This document shows positions 18,301 to 27,028 of a DNA stretch of 64,000 bases, one piece after another (within the stretch, counting starts at the first letter, position 1; the number at the start of each line of letters is the position of its first letter). The DNA is taken from assembly GCF_003096195.1 (NCBI RefSeq), contig NZ_CP023004.1, forward strand, positions 1,220,501-1,284,500, in the 5' to 3' direction. The notes below the pieces were generated by a model. The model was not told the origin of the DNA. It saw nothing but the letters and a program-made list of their open reading frames with translations, and searched no databases. The translations under genes and the position numbers were made by a program. This stretch comes from Ereboglobus luteus. GTDB taxonomy: Bacteria; Verrucomicrobiota; Verrucomicrobiia; Opitutales; Opitutaceae.

Positions 18301-21300
18301 TTCCCTCTGCCCCACAGCGTGCCGTCATTTTTAATATAAAGGCTATGACCGCCGCCAGCCGCCATGGCAACGACGCCTGATAATATCTTTCTTGGTGTAT
18401 AAAAGTTTTCATAGAATCCTCTTTTGTCCCCGAGCGCGCCCGTGTTGGCATATCCCATCCCCCACATGGAACCGTCGGATTTTCCGACAAGAGTGTGCGA
18501 ACCGCCAAGGGAGAGGGAGCGCGCGTCCGTGGCAACACTTGTCCAATGATGCACATCAGAAACCATGTGGGCGGCATAGTCCGAGGATGATCCAATCTGC
18601 CGTTCATAATTGCGCCCGACGCCATAGACGGTGCCATCGGATTTTATATGCATGCTATAGTTGTCTCCCGCGCCGGCGCTCATGACATCCGACGCGGTTT
18701 GCACCGGCGTGGCGGTGTTTCCGTGCCCGGATATGCCGAGAACATTATATTGGTTGCCCCCTGCGACCCATAAGGATTTATCCGCTTTCACATACATGCT
18801 ATGACTGCCTCCAGCGGCGATGGAAACGACATCGGAATCGACTTGTATGGGTGTCGTGCGCAGCCTGACCTTTGGGCTGCTGATTCCCGAGCCGAGCTGT
18901 CCCGATGAATCATTTCCGCAAGCGTATACACTTCCATCTTTCATAAACATAAAAAGACAGTTTCCTCCTGCGCTTGCCGAAAGGATGTCCCGCGCCATGC
19001 AGACGGGGGTTAAAAAGTCCTTATAGGGCATTCCCGGAAACATACCGTTGCTGTTCGTCCCCATTCCCCACAAGGAACCGTCCGTTTTGACAAAGATACT
19101 CGCGCTGGTCGTGGCGAGCACCTGAGCAACGTCAGTTGCCACTTGTTCGTATGTGTATTTATTCCATGTGGATCCCTCCCCAAGCTGCCCCGAATAGTTA
19201 CAGCCTGAGGAAAAAAGCGCCCCATCGGTTTTAAGGATCACCGAGTGGTTTGCGCTGAGCGAAACGGCGCTTACGTGCGCGGCGGTTTGCCTCGGAGTGG
19301 GGTTGGCGTCGGAGTATGATCCGACCGAGCCGTCGCCAAATCCCCCATAATAGTTGTGCCCGAACTGCCAGAGCGTGTCATCATTCTTTATATATGCCGA
19401 TGTGTATCCGGAAGCGCACACAAATTTGACACCGGATGCAATTTGAACTGGCACGCGGCGCGCCGTTGTCGTGCCATCCCCAAGCTGACCGTAAGTATTT
19501 TCTCCCATGCTCCACAATGTGTTGTCTGTCTTGAGAAAGAGAATGTGGGCGTCACCCGCGGCCACGGCCCGCACCGATGTCGCGATCTGCACAGGCACGT
19601 TTATCCTGGATACGGCATCCGCGCTTATCTGGCCAGAGCCATTAGACCCCATGCCCCAAAGAGAACCGTCCTCCTTGATAAAGGAGGACCAAGTGCCTGC
19701 CGCCGCGATCGTGGCGACCCCCTCGGCTATCTTTACGGGGGTTGCCGTTGATGTGTATGACCCCGTCCCGAGTTGCCCGCTCCCGTTGTTGCCCACAGTC
19801 CACAACGTGCCGTCATTCTTTAATATTAATGTATGCAGTCCTCCCGTCGCCACGGCTTTTATGTTATCCGCGATATAAGTCGGAATGTCTGCTTGGAGCA
19901 ATGCGTTGTCGCCAAGCTGACCCGATGCGTTTGAACCAACAGCCCAAAGTTCGCGTATGGGGGTTCCGGCGGCAGCCTGGGTGATCGTGTGCTCAAGACC
20001 CGCTATGCTTATGATGGCAACGCGTTCAATCGGAAGCGGATTGGGGGCCACGGTTACTTCTATCGTGGCCGTAAAGCACCCTTCGTTTTGGGAAAGGGCC
20101 AGCCATGTCGAGTCAGTTGACGCAGTCCACTTGGTATTTGTGCGTGCCTGCAATTGATAAACCACCCGCCCGGGGCCAATATGCTTTTTAGACGGAATAA
20201 GCGCCACCGCGTTGCCGTTCTCCATCGGTTCGGCGCTTATGACAATCGCACTGCTCGTTGCGGAGCCTGCAATATTGGTGGCAACGACATGATAGGTGCC
20301 CGTATTGCCGGGCTGAATGTTCGGCACGGTTAGAGACGAGCGCGTCGCACCATACATTTGCGCGCCGTTTTTGCACCATGAGTATGTCGGCGCTGGATTC
20401 CCTTCCGCAACGGCTAACAGTATCGCGTTACCCCCGGCATACACCCGCTGGTTTTCCGGTTGCACGATGATGCGTGGCGGTATTGCTGGTGTCACAACCA
20501 CGCTCACTTCATTGCTGGTGACGCTTCCTCCAGGATTCGTGACAACAACCTTATATTCACCCGCGTCGGAAAGGGAGGCGATTGTCTTGCCATAGGATAT
20601 GCCCGTGGCCCCCTGTATGGGCTGGCCGTCCTTGAACCACTGGCAAGTATAGTTGCTCTGGCTGGAAGCACGCGCTTCAATGGATATATATTTTCCTTCG
20701 CAGAGGTTTATCGGCGACGGTTGTTGTGTGATAATCGGCACAGGGGGGAGGTTAACTGTGAGCGTAGCGGGAGCGCTAACGAGTGTTCCGCTGGAATTCC
20801 AAACTTTGACAGTATATTCCCCGGCGTAAGACATGTCCGGATTCCATATATAATACGTTGCCGAGGTGGCGCCTTCGATATCGACGCCGTCTTTCTGCCA
20901 TTGATAACGCAAAGCCTGCCCTGTTGCATACACAGACAGGCTTACCCTGCCGCCCCCGTCGAGTGCCGTTGCACTGACCGGCTGGCTTGTAATCATCGGC
21001 GGCACTGGCGGCAGGATAGTGATAATGGCGTCGGCGCTGGTAACACTGCCCCCGGCATTGCTGACCGTGACTGCATACGTCCCGCTGTCGGATACAATAT
21101 ACTTCGATATGTTGAGCGCGCCGGATGTTGTGCTTGTGATTCGCTGGTCTGATGGAGTTAAAGCGACGCCATTCTTTTTCCATTGATAGCTTGGCGGAGT
21201 TACGCTGCTAGCGGACACAGTCAATGTCACTGATCCATAAGACCAATCGAAGTCGCCTTCCGTTTTTGTGATGTCTTCCGGTTGCGCGGTGATCACCGGC

Positions 21301-23651
21301 GGCGGCGGAGGGGTCACATCAAGGGTCGCGACGGCACTGGTTGTAGAACCGCCCTGATTTGACACAATCACGCGATATGCCCCCTTGTCTGCATCCGTGG
21401 GATTGTATATTTGAAGATATGATGATGCCGTCCCATAGCGTTTACTGGAGATATCGGCGATATTGGAACCGTCCTTTTGCCATTGATACGTGAAGTATCC
21501 GGCTCCGGTTGCGCTTACCGAAAAATACACCGAATACGTGTGGTTGGCGATTGCGGTTGCGTTTTGCGGTTGCCCGGTGATCACCGGCGGGGGCGGGGCT
21601 GTGACTGTTATGGCCGCCGCGTTGCTCGTGACTTCGCCGCCGGCGTTGCGGACTTTTAGTGTATATTGTCCGGCGTCGGACGCCGTCGGGGAGAGAACGG
21701 TGAGCGTCACGCTGGTGACATCCGGATGCTGCGCGTTGGAAACAAGATCGACGCCGTTTTTCTGCCATTGGTAACGGAGCGTGCCACCGCCGCTCGCGGC
21801 GGCCGTCAGTGTGAAGCTGGCGTCTTCCGTGGTGGCGGTTTTGGATTGCGGGTGCGTTGTTATCGTTGGCGCGACGATTGCCGGCGCTGTGCGGCCTATG
21901 AGTGTGTATTGTCCGATGCTTCCGTAAACCGGATAGCCTTCATATATGCCGTCACCGTATGCCGCGCCTTTTAATTTTATATAATATTTGCCCGCGCTGA
22001 GTTTTTTCTCAATGAGCGCGTTAAGCGCGAGCGAGGGATTGTCGGATGCAAGCACCGTGCCAGTGGCGTTTTGGAGCTGCATGGAAATGTCGAACTTGGG
22101 CACGACATCGTTCGGCGCGGCGGAAAGGGACACTGTTTTTTCAGCGGTTAGCGTGAAGGTAAACCATGCCTCGTGCGCGCTTGTTGTAATCACACCTTGC
22201 TTGGTTGTATTGCCCGATGCGGGAATTGTGATCGCGGTCGCGGTGGCGCGGGTTTTGCCGACACCGTCGTTGTAATAGGTTATGCCGTTTGTCGCGCTGG
22301 TGATAATCGCAAGATCGTCCTCGGTGTTGCTGGCGTAGGCGTATTCGCCTTTGCTCCATTGGTTCACGTTTCTATAGGACGGATTGCCCATGATCGGCCC
22401 CCAGGACATCGCGCCCGAGCCGTGGCCGCCGAAATATTCCTGACGCCCGCGCGGGCTGGCAGCGCTGAGTCCGTCGTGGCGCAGGCCGAAGGTATGGCCG
22501 AGCTCGTGCGCGGTGACGAGCGGGATGTAGGAATACCACGAGGGCACGAATATCCAACAGGGCGTGTCGTTCGCAAACATAACGCCCGCGCGAGTGAAAC
22601 TGTTGACCAATGCGACGCCGCGCACGCCTGTCGAATTGGTATACCATTGATAGGTCGGCGTGATGATGCAGCGCATGCGTTTACCAACGGGCGTGGAGGC
22701 GTAGCGCGCGGGATCGGTTGTGACGTCGATGTTGAAGGGGCTGTAGGCTTCGGCGACGCCCTTCCAAGCTTCCTCGATTTGCGCCTCGGTTAGGTTGGCC
22801 GCGGCGGCATAAATTGTGTCGCCTTTATTCCAGTAGGGATCGGTGACGGTGGCGCCGTCGAAGTCCAGATAAAGAACCGCGGGCGCGGATGGGCGGCTGC
22901 TGCGGATGGGCACGCTCGCCAACGCCACGGGCGCATCGGCGGGAGCGGCGGCGAATGCTTGCGCACTATCCGGAGCGCGGCCGGCATCATCGGGGCTCTC
23001 TGGAGGATCTTCGTAAGGATGGCAGATCACATCGGAGAGGGCGGAGGCTTCGATGTGCGAGAGGCCGCCTTGCGCGCCGGGTTCGATCGTGTAGGCGAGC
23101 TCGACATCGCGCAGGAGGATCATGCCCATGAGTTGGGATTGCTGGTTGAGCGTGAGGGCAAAAGAACCATTGGTTTTGTCGGGCAACGAACCGCCGAGGC
23201 GAAGCACGCCGTTGTCGTTTTGGACGAGGTTCACATGACCGCGCGTGATTTCCCCATTGGGGAGCGCGAGCTCGATGTCGTCGCCCGCCTTGACGTTGGG
23301 GAGCGAAACGGCGGCCGCGCTTGTGTCGAGATCGGCGACGACGACCGAATGCGTTGCGTGCGCATGATGCGCGTCATCCGAATGAACCGCGGGCGCGGGA
23401 GGTTCGACATTGCGCGGCGTGAGTTGCCAAAGCGCGTCCGCGGCGAAGGTCTTGGGCTCTTGTTGTGGCGACTGAAAAGCAGACTGCGCCGGTGCCGCGA
23501 GATCGGATTGCGCCACCACTCCGGACGCGGACTTCGTTTGCGCTACGGTTGGCGTGGTTCCTTGTTCCCGGCGGGCAAGGAGCAAGACCGCGATGACGAT
23601 GATGAGCGCACAAACGGCAAGACCGACGATTTTAATGCATACGCGTTTCAT
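15354..23651 (-). CDS. Giant secreted metzincin-type metalloprotease with PPC, Ig, RCC1, IPT and NHL modules and a C-terminal sorting-like tail
   Basis: 2765 residues. An N-terminal signal anchor (about 9-27) and a pro-region precede a zinc protease domain with HELGHTFGLRHD (about 382-393) and a downstream GAMSW Met-turn candidate. A pre-peptidase C-terminal-like beta domain follows (about 465-595), then roughly six to eight Ig-like repeats (typical YQWQKNG, SGTYTV, GSVTS), a BACON-like domain around 1190-1240, and RCC1-type propeller repeats (LWGMGSNSSGQLG..; about 1230-1920). After these come an IPT/TIG domain (PVITGFSPTSI), more Ig-like domains, NHL-type repeats (YVADTGNHTIRRV; about 2300-2620) and a last Ig domain. 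The C-terminus is Gly-rich, then PSLWLLVALGVLVAM, then basic, the layout of a sorting signal of the PEP-CTERM/GlyGly-CTERM kind. It is probably processed and displayed at the cell surface or released. It is monocistronic and convergent with rsfS. Confidence 0.88.
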   Translation of the reverse strand: MKRVCIKIVGLAVCALIIVIAVLLLARREQGTTPTVAQTKSASGVVAQSDLAAPAQSAFQSPQQEPKTFAADALWQLTPRNVEPPAPAVHSDDAHHAHATHSVVVADLDTSAAAVSLPNVKAGDDIELALPNGEITRGHVNLVQNDNGVLRLGGSLPDKTNGSFALTLNQQSQLMGMILLRDVELAYTIEPGAQGGLSHIEASALSDVICHPYEDPPESPDDAGRAPDSAQAFAAAPADAPVALASVPIRSSRPSAPAVLYLDFDGATVTDPYWNKGDTIYAAAANLTEAQIEEAWKGVAEAYSPFNIDVTTDPARYASTPVGKRMRCIITPTYQWYTNSTGVRGVALVNSFTRAGVMFANDTPCWIFVPSWYSYIPLVTAHELGHTFGLRHDGLSAASPRGRQEYFGGHGSGAMSWGPIMGNPSYRNVNQWSKGEYAYASNTEDDLAIITSATNGITYYNDGVGKTRATATAITIPASGNTTKQGVITTSAHEAWFTFTLTAEKTVSLSAAPNDVVPKFDISMQLQNATGTVLASDNPSLALNALIEKKLSAGKYYIKLKGAAYGDGIYEGYPVYGSIGQYTLIGRTAPAIVAPTITTHPQSKTATTEDASFTLTAAASGGGTLRYQWQKNGVDLVSNAQHPDVTSVTLTVLSPTASDAGQYTLKVRNAGGEVTSNAAAITVTAPPPPVITGQPQNATAIANHTYSVYFSVSATGAGYFTYQWQKDGSNIADISSKRYGTASSYLQIYNPTDADKGAYRVIVSNQGGSTTSAVATLDVTPPPPPVITAQPEDITKTEGDFDWSYGSVTLTVSASSVTPPSYQWKKNGVALTPSDQRITSTTSGALNISKYIVSDSGTYAVTVSNAGGSVTSADAIITILPPVPPMITSQPVSATALDGGGRVSLSVYATGQALRYQWQKDGVDIEGATSATYYIWNPDMSYAGEYTVKVWNSSGTLVSAPATLTVNLPPVPIITQQPSPINLCEGKYISIEARASSQSNYTCQWFKDGQPIQGATGISYGKTIASLSDAGEYKVVVTNPGGSVTSNEVSVVVTPAIPPRIIVQPENQRVYAGGNAILLAVAEGNPAPTYSWCKNGAQMYGATRSSLTVPNIQPGNTGTYHVVATNIAGSATSSAIVISAEPMENGNAVALIPSKKHIGPGRVVYQLQARTNTKWTASTDSTWLALSQNEGCFTATIEVTVAPNPLPIERVAIISIAGLEHTITQAAAGTPIRELWAVGSNASGQLGDNALLQADIPTYIADNIKAVATGGLHTLILKNDGTLWTVGNNGSGQLGTGSYTSTATPVKIAEGVATIAAAGTWSSFIKEDGSLWGMGSNGSGQISADAVSRINVPVQIATSVRAVAAGDAHILFLKTDNTLWSMGENTYGQLGDGTTTARRVPVQIASGVKFVCASGYTSAYIKNDDTLWQFGHNYYGGFGDGSVGSYSDANPTPRQTAAHVSAVSLSANHSVILKTDGALFSSGCNYSGQLGEGSTWNKYTYEQVATDVAQVLATTSASIFVKTDGSLWGMGTNSNGMFPGMPYKDFLTPVCMARDILSASAGGNCLFMFMKDGSVYACGNDSSGQLGSGISSPKVRLRTTPIQVDSDVVSIAAGGSHSMYVKADKSLWVAGGNQYNVLGISGHGNTATPVQTASDVMSAGAGDNYSMHIKSDGTVYGVGRNYERQIGSSSDYAAHMVSDVHHWTSVATDARSLSLGGSHTLVGKSDGSMWGMGYANTGALGDKRGFYENFYTPRKILSGVVAMAAGGGHSLYIKNDGTLWGRGNNYNNQLENSSQSVIAPAIQIASNAKAVMAGSSHSLWIDDNGVLWALGFNYYGQLGCGSVSSVPSPISVANDVKAASTNATHTLYITKDNRLLGMGSNSSGQLGNEPNANASTPVDVAVNVEFASAGGSHTLFIATGDIRLDPPPPPVITGFSPTSITAQTKVVITGSNFNKLAGVYFGSVEADHYTVDSPTQITVYAPVIPTQDAGHVYVGTFDGVAVSAATYSAVYAPVLGDRIEDQYINLGDNLSIEPPVLGTPDPTITWQISTNNGTTWTNLAADANHSIDAHGVLKITNAPLSIDGNLYRFTATNIHDTVTSQAFKVVIMYQPVVMAQPASRTVTVGASATFLADIDGVPAPELQWQISTDSGLTWTDIDGATNATHTIAATSAAMNNNRYRLVATNECGSVTTNAATLTVQWAPVQNNHVSSQVGVTGGSVTFFVSIDANPAPTSYQWQVSTNGGGTWTNLSNGSTVSGANTASLVLSNATASMNGYRYRCVVSNGVGAGLTTAATSLAVIDSMFATPSGLFIASGTLYVSDADAHTIHRVTLSTGKATLFAGAVGQSGTANSTTGTNARFNSPTGLVFTQADKLVYVLDTGNNALRRITTAGSVTRVYQPYDFGDASGITITPADTLFITETQKHTISRIYNTGSGLMLSTVSGAAGVPGAEDYYGSSARYREPSALAKIPGNSGLVIADTGNHTIRVTYYDTELASPSYFYTYVLAGLAGQLGSLDGSGTAARFSRPAGIAASVNYIYVADTGNHTIRRVSEYGSVTTLAGIAGQAGYSNGTGTNARFNKPTALALDSTYQNLYIADSNNSVIRKLNLATNEVTTLIVSATGSPVSPPVITKHPQNITATQGVGGPLTLTFTATGAGTLTSVWQKDGGNITASNHYMIDANSLKIYNHTTTDSGQYRVIVSNEGGSVTSNPATVTVNPTTSGTNTGGNSGNNSDSGGGGGGGAPSLWLLVALGVLVAMRGRWRL

Positions 23652-24010
23652 GAGAAAATGGCCGCGATTGCGGCATGTTAAGATTAGGGTTTTGGGGCGG
23701 TTTTATGGGAGGCCGAAACAAAGATGCTGATACTTTCCGATTCGGGCAGAAAAACTATTGCGCCACCCGCGAAACGGAAGCCTAAAAAAAGTGTGATTGG
23801 CGGCCAAAGCACAACCCTTTGAACACATCAAAAAATGCCGAGTCTGTTGCACGTCTGAAGGAATTATATCTTGAACAGGATGCCCGTCTTGCGCGGATCC
23901 CGGAGTTTAGACTCAAGCCGCGTTTCTGAAATGCGGGGTGGATGCGGGCCGGAATCGCGCGCCGCAGGTTCCGCTTGCGCCGCGCGGCGTGTTTCGCGCT
24001 ACTTTGAAAC
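23652..24010. promoter_or_regulatory. Divergent promoter region
   Basis: This spacer separates the divergent metalloprotease and DTW-domain genes and must contain both start regions. I see no clear sigma-70 boxes, operators or RNA genes. The part near 23780-23900 is AT-richer than its flanks. Confidence 0.4.
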
Positions 24011-24733
24011 ATGTCCCGCGAAATGTGTTACCGCTGCTTCTGGCCGAAGGCGCAATGCTGGTGCCCGAGTATCCAACCAATGGATACACGCACGCGCTTT
24101 GTGTTCCTGATGCATCCGAAGGAGTTCAAGACGGAGAAGGCCAACACGGGACGCCTCACGCATCTTTGCCTGCCCAACAGCAAGATATATATGGGGGCCG
24201 AGTTCGATTCGCACGAGGAGGTGCGTGAACTTTTGCGCGATCCCCGGTATTATCCCGTTCTCGTTTATCCGGGGCCGGCGGCGGTCAATCTTTCGCAGCC
24301 GCAAACCGCCCTCTCCACCGAAACACTCGGCGGCCGCACGCTGCTCGTGCTGTTGCTCGACGCCACTTGGGCGGGCGCGCGCAAGATGCTTCGCCTTTCG
24401 ACAAGCCTGCAGCGCCTGCCGCGAGTCATGTTCACACCGACCACGCCAAGCCGCTATGTCATCAAACAGCAACCGCAGGAAGGCTGCCTTTCCACGCTTG
24501 AGACTGTCCACGAGTTGCTGCTCGCGCTCGAGCGCGCCGGGCTCGACACCTACTCGAAACCCGATCAACTGCTGACGCTTTTCCAGCGCATGCAGGATTT
24601 CCAAATCCGTTGCGCCAACGACCCCTCGCTGCCCAGTTATCGCAAAAAACCCTACGGCGATCCGAAGACGCGCACCGTTTCAAAACGGCGGGTGTATATA
24701 AAGCAGGAGCGCGACCCTACAGCTCGGCCTTGA
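24011..24733 (+). CDS. DTW-domain protein (tRNA-uridine aminocarboxypropyltransferase family)
   Basis: 240 residues. An N-terminal CYRCFWPKAQCWC zinc-binding motif (Cys6, 9, 16, 18) is followed by MHPKEFKTEKANTGRL and the DTW signature as LLDATWAGARKM, then a C-terminal QEGCLSTLETV segment. Characterised DTW-family enzymes (TapT/DTWD) transfer the aminocarboxypropyl group of SAM to tRNA uridine to form acp3U. The family assignment is strong; the modified tRNA position is inferred from the family. The last 17 bp overlap the end of the convergent thrH gene. The C-terminus is basic (KTRTVSKRRVYIKQ). Confidence 0.88.
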   Translation: MSREMCYRCFWPKAQCWCPSIQPMDTRTRFVFLMHPKEFKTEKANTGRLTHLCLPNSKIYMGAEFDSHEEVRELLRDPRYYPVLVYPGPAAVNLSQPQTALSTETLGGRTLLVLLLDATWAGARKMLRLSTSLQRLPRVMFTPTTPSRYVIKQQPQEGCLSTLETVHELLLALERAGLDTYSKPDQLLTLFQRMQDFQIRCANDPSLPSYRKKPYGDPKTRTVSKRRVYIKQERDPTARP

Positions 24734-25322
24734 ACGCGGCGAGCAGTTGCTCGTAAGTGTCGAACGCGCGAAATTGCGGGAAGCGGTCGATTACGTTTTG
24801 CGGCGCGTGGAAAAGAAATCCGGTTTCGGCCTCGCCGAGCATCGTGGTGTCGTTGAACGAATCGCCGGCGGCAATCACGCGATAGTTCATCGCCTTGAGC
24901 GCGGCGACCGCCTTCTGCTTTTGCTCGGGCGTGCGGATTTGATAATCCACAATGCGGTCGTTCTCAACGATGAGGCGGTGGCAGAGCAGCGTCGGCCAGT
25001 TGAGCTGGCGCATCAGGGGCTGCGCAAATTGCTCGAATGTGTCCGACAAAATCAGCACTTGGGAAAGCGTGCGCAGCTCGTCGAGAAATTCCCTGCCGCC
25101 GGGAAGCGGGCTGAGCGTGGCGATCACGTTTTGAATGTCGGAAAGTTTCAAGCCGTGGCGGTCGAGGATTTCGAGCCGGCCGCGCATGAGTTTGTCGTAG
25201 TCGGGTTCGTCGCGCGTGGTGCGTCGCAGCTCGGGGATTCCGGTTTTTTCGGCAACGGCTATCCAGATTTCGGGAACGAGAACGCCTTCGAGGTCGAGTG
25301 TGATGATCGCTTGTTTTTTCAC
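24717..25322 (-). CDS. thrH: ThrH-type phosphoserine phosphatase / homoserine phosphotransferase
   Basis: A HAD-superfamily protein closely following the ThrH pattern: LDLEGVLVPEIWIAVAEKTG with the nucleophile Asp, SDTFEQFAQPLMRQL, and RVIAAGDSFNDTTMLGEA with the late Asp pair. Known ThrH dephosphorylates phosphoserine and can transfer phosphate to homoserine. With the GTG start at 25322 the protein has 201 residues, the family length. The ATG at 25439 would add 39 residues without similarity. It is preceded by smpB on the same strand and may share its transcript. Confidence 0.9.
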   Translation of the reverse strand: MKKQAIITLDLEGVLVPEIWIAVAEKTGIPELRRTTRDEPDYDKLMRGRLEILDRHGLKLSDIQNVIATLSPLPGGREFLDELRTLSQVLILSDTFEQFAQPLMRQLNWPTLLCHRLIVENDRIVDYQIRTPEQKQKAVAALKAMNYRVIAAGDSFNDTTMLGEAETGFLFHAPQNVIDRFPQFRAFDTYEQLLAAFKAEL

Positions 25323-25445
25323 GCGGGGCCGAGTGTTGAAAACGTAACGCGGACTGCCAAGCCTGCTTTGCGCGGTTTGAAAACAAAAAATAGCCGGGGA
25401 TTTGCGGCCCGTGCCGTAAAAATCATCCCGGATGGACACCCTGCC

Positions 25446-25922
25446 CTACCTTCTGCGTTTCCAGATTTTTTCCACCTCGCGCATCTCGGCTTTTCGTTTG
25501 AGGTCGTCGCGCTTGTCGAAGAGCTTTTTGCCGGAGCAGACGGCCATTTCCACTTTCACGAGGCCTTCCTTAAAATACATGCGCAGCGGCACGAAGGCGC
25601 GGCCGGCGACTTGGATCTCCTGCGCGATTTTGCGAACCTGGTGCTTGTGCAAAAGGAGTTTTCGGATGCGGCGCGCGTCGTGATTCCAGATATTGCCGAA
25701 CGAGTATTCCTCGATGTATGTGTTATGGAGCCAGAGCTCGCCTTTCTCAAACCGGCCGAAGGCGTCGTTGATCTGGGCCTTTCCGGCGCGAATGGATTTC
25801 ACCTCGGTGCCGCGCAGCGCGATGCCGCACTCGTAGCGTTCCTCGATAAAATAATCGCGCCCCGCCTTGGCATTGCGGATTTCGGTGTAGCGGGAAGTTT
25901 CTTTTTTGCGGGCGGCTGACAT
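25446..25922 (-). CDS. smpB: SsrA-binding protein SmpB
   Basis: 158 residues, standard for SmpB. It has the OB-like core with YECGIALRGTEVKSIRAGKAQINDAFGR split across its strands, HNTYIEEYSFGN, the RKLLLHKHQVRKI tmRNA-binding region, and a basic C-terminal tail ending WKRRR that enters the ribosomal mRNA channel. It works with tmRNA to rescue stalled ribosomes. The tmRNA gene itself was not found nearby. The gene lies between rpoZ and thrH on the minus strand. Confidence 0.95.
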   Translation of the reverse strand: MSAARKKETSRYTEIRNAKAGRDYFIEERYECGIALRGTEVKSIRAGKAQINDAFGRFEKGELWLHNTYIEEYSFGNIWNHDARRIRKLLLHKHQVRKIAQEIQVAGRAFVPLRMYFKEGLVKVEMAVCSGKKLFDKRDDLKRKAEMREVEKIWKRRR

Positions 25923-26037
25923 GGCGCTGTGTGCTTTCCTAATGGTTCACGCCTTTGCCCGACGATGATTTATTGCCGCAGTATGGATGCGGATTGCGCC
26001 AAACACGGTGGGTTTGCGCGCGGCGGCAAGGGAGGCG

Positions 26038-26241
26038 TCAGACGTTTTTGGCGACTTCGTAGCTGATTTTGCCTTCGATAATTTCACGCAGCGCAAGATC
26101 CTCGGGTTCGAGTTTTTCGAGCGACTCGACCAGTGGACGGCTGCCGTGCTTGAGCTGTTTCACGCGGCGCGACACCACGTTGATGAGCACGTTGGGATCG
26201 GTGATGACCTTTTGGGCGTCTTTTAAATATTCGTCTCTCAT
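26038..26241 (-). CDS. rpoZ: DNA-directed RNA polymerase omega subunit
   Basis: 67 residues from MRDEYLKDAQ. The longer frame upstream is unrelated. The sequence NVLINVVSRRVKQLKHGSRP is the hallmark omega segment, corresponding to the conserved region that latches the beta-prime subunit. ALREIIEGKISYE matches the C-terminal region. It is 115 bp upstream of smpB in the same direction. Confidence 0.9.
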   Translation of the reverse strand: MRDEYLKDAQKVITDPNVLINVVSRRVKQLKHGSRPLVESLEKLEPEDLALREIIEGKISYEVAKNV

Positions 26242-27028
26242 GGCTGGACTTTTGCTCTGGTGAAAACCGCCTAGCAGATGGTCAACGCCTTCGTGCGTCA
26301 AGGGTTTTATACTGTGCCGACATTTCCGCGCGCCCGATTGCGCAGCCAAGGAACGCGGAACAACTAAGCACGACGCGGCCGCATAACCGCCAAAAGGCGC
26401 AAGATGTGCAAGGAAGATGAACGATTAAATGGACTGGTTTTATGCGGAAATCTGCACAATCCGCGTAGCCGCAATCATGGCGTTCATGGGCGGCACGGGT
26501 GCCGCAAAACCGCAATTTTGTCTTTTGAACTTATATGGAAATCAACTTTGAACCGCAAATGAACGCGGGATGCGAATGCTTCTCCAAGGTCGACTTCCAC
26601 CTATCCTACTTTCAGACATAAACTTGGGGATGATCGAATGTTGTCATTTTTTGTAAAAAACAACATAAATCCTTATTGTTGATAATTTACATAAAAAATT
26701 GACAGATGGTTGAGCTTTTTGTTTCTTAGACCCCACAATCAATGACGGCAAATAGCTGTCTCAACTCCGGCACAAAACCGAATTAAAGCAGGTGTTACTC
26801 ATTCGGAATTGTGTGTTATATTTGTAATTAGATATACATCAACAAGATACACATATTAAAATCCGTAAAAATAATATGAAGAGCCATTGGGTCGTCACGA
26901 TACTGCTCCTGAAAGTGCGAGAGCGTGATTTGGTATTTCATGTCGTTTTAAGTCTTCATTTTCGGATGCTCGCAATTTTCTAATTTATTAATAATCAAAT
27001 AAAAACGTCGATTTTAACATTAAAAATC
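26242..27028. promoter_or_regulatory. Long AT-rich leader region upstream of the first giant autotransporter
   Basis: The stretch holds no believable gene. The left 300 bp belong to the rpoZ promoter side. From about 26600 it turns strongly AT-rich up to the ATG at 27029. A TTGACA hexamer occurs near 26699 but lacks a clear -10 at proper spacing, so I do not fix a promoter. No Shine-Dalgarno sequence is visible before the autotransporter ATG, where the last bases are A/T only. A similar AT-rich leader precedes the other two adhesin genes. Confidence 0.45.

Noticed and set aside
26282-26515. 77-codon minus-strand frame upstream of rpoZ
   Set aside because: Cys/Arg-rich composition without any motif; overlaps the likely promoter region.
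26690-26740. TTGACA-based promoter for the first giant autotransporter
   Set aside because: No acceptable -10 hexamer at 16-18 bp; AT-rich DNA yields many chance hexamers.
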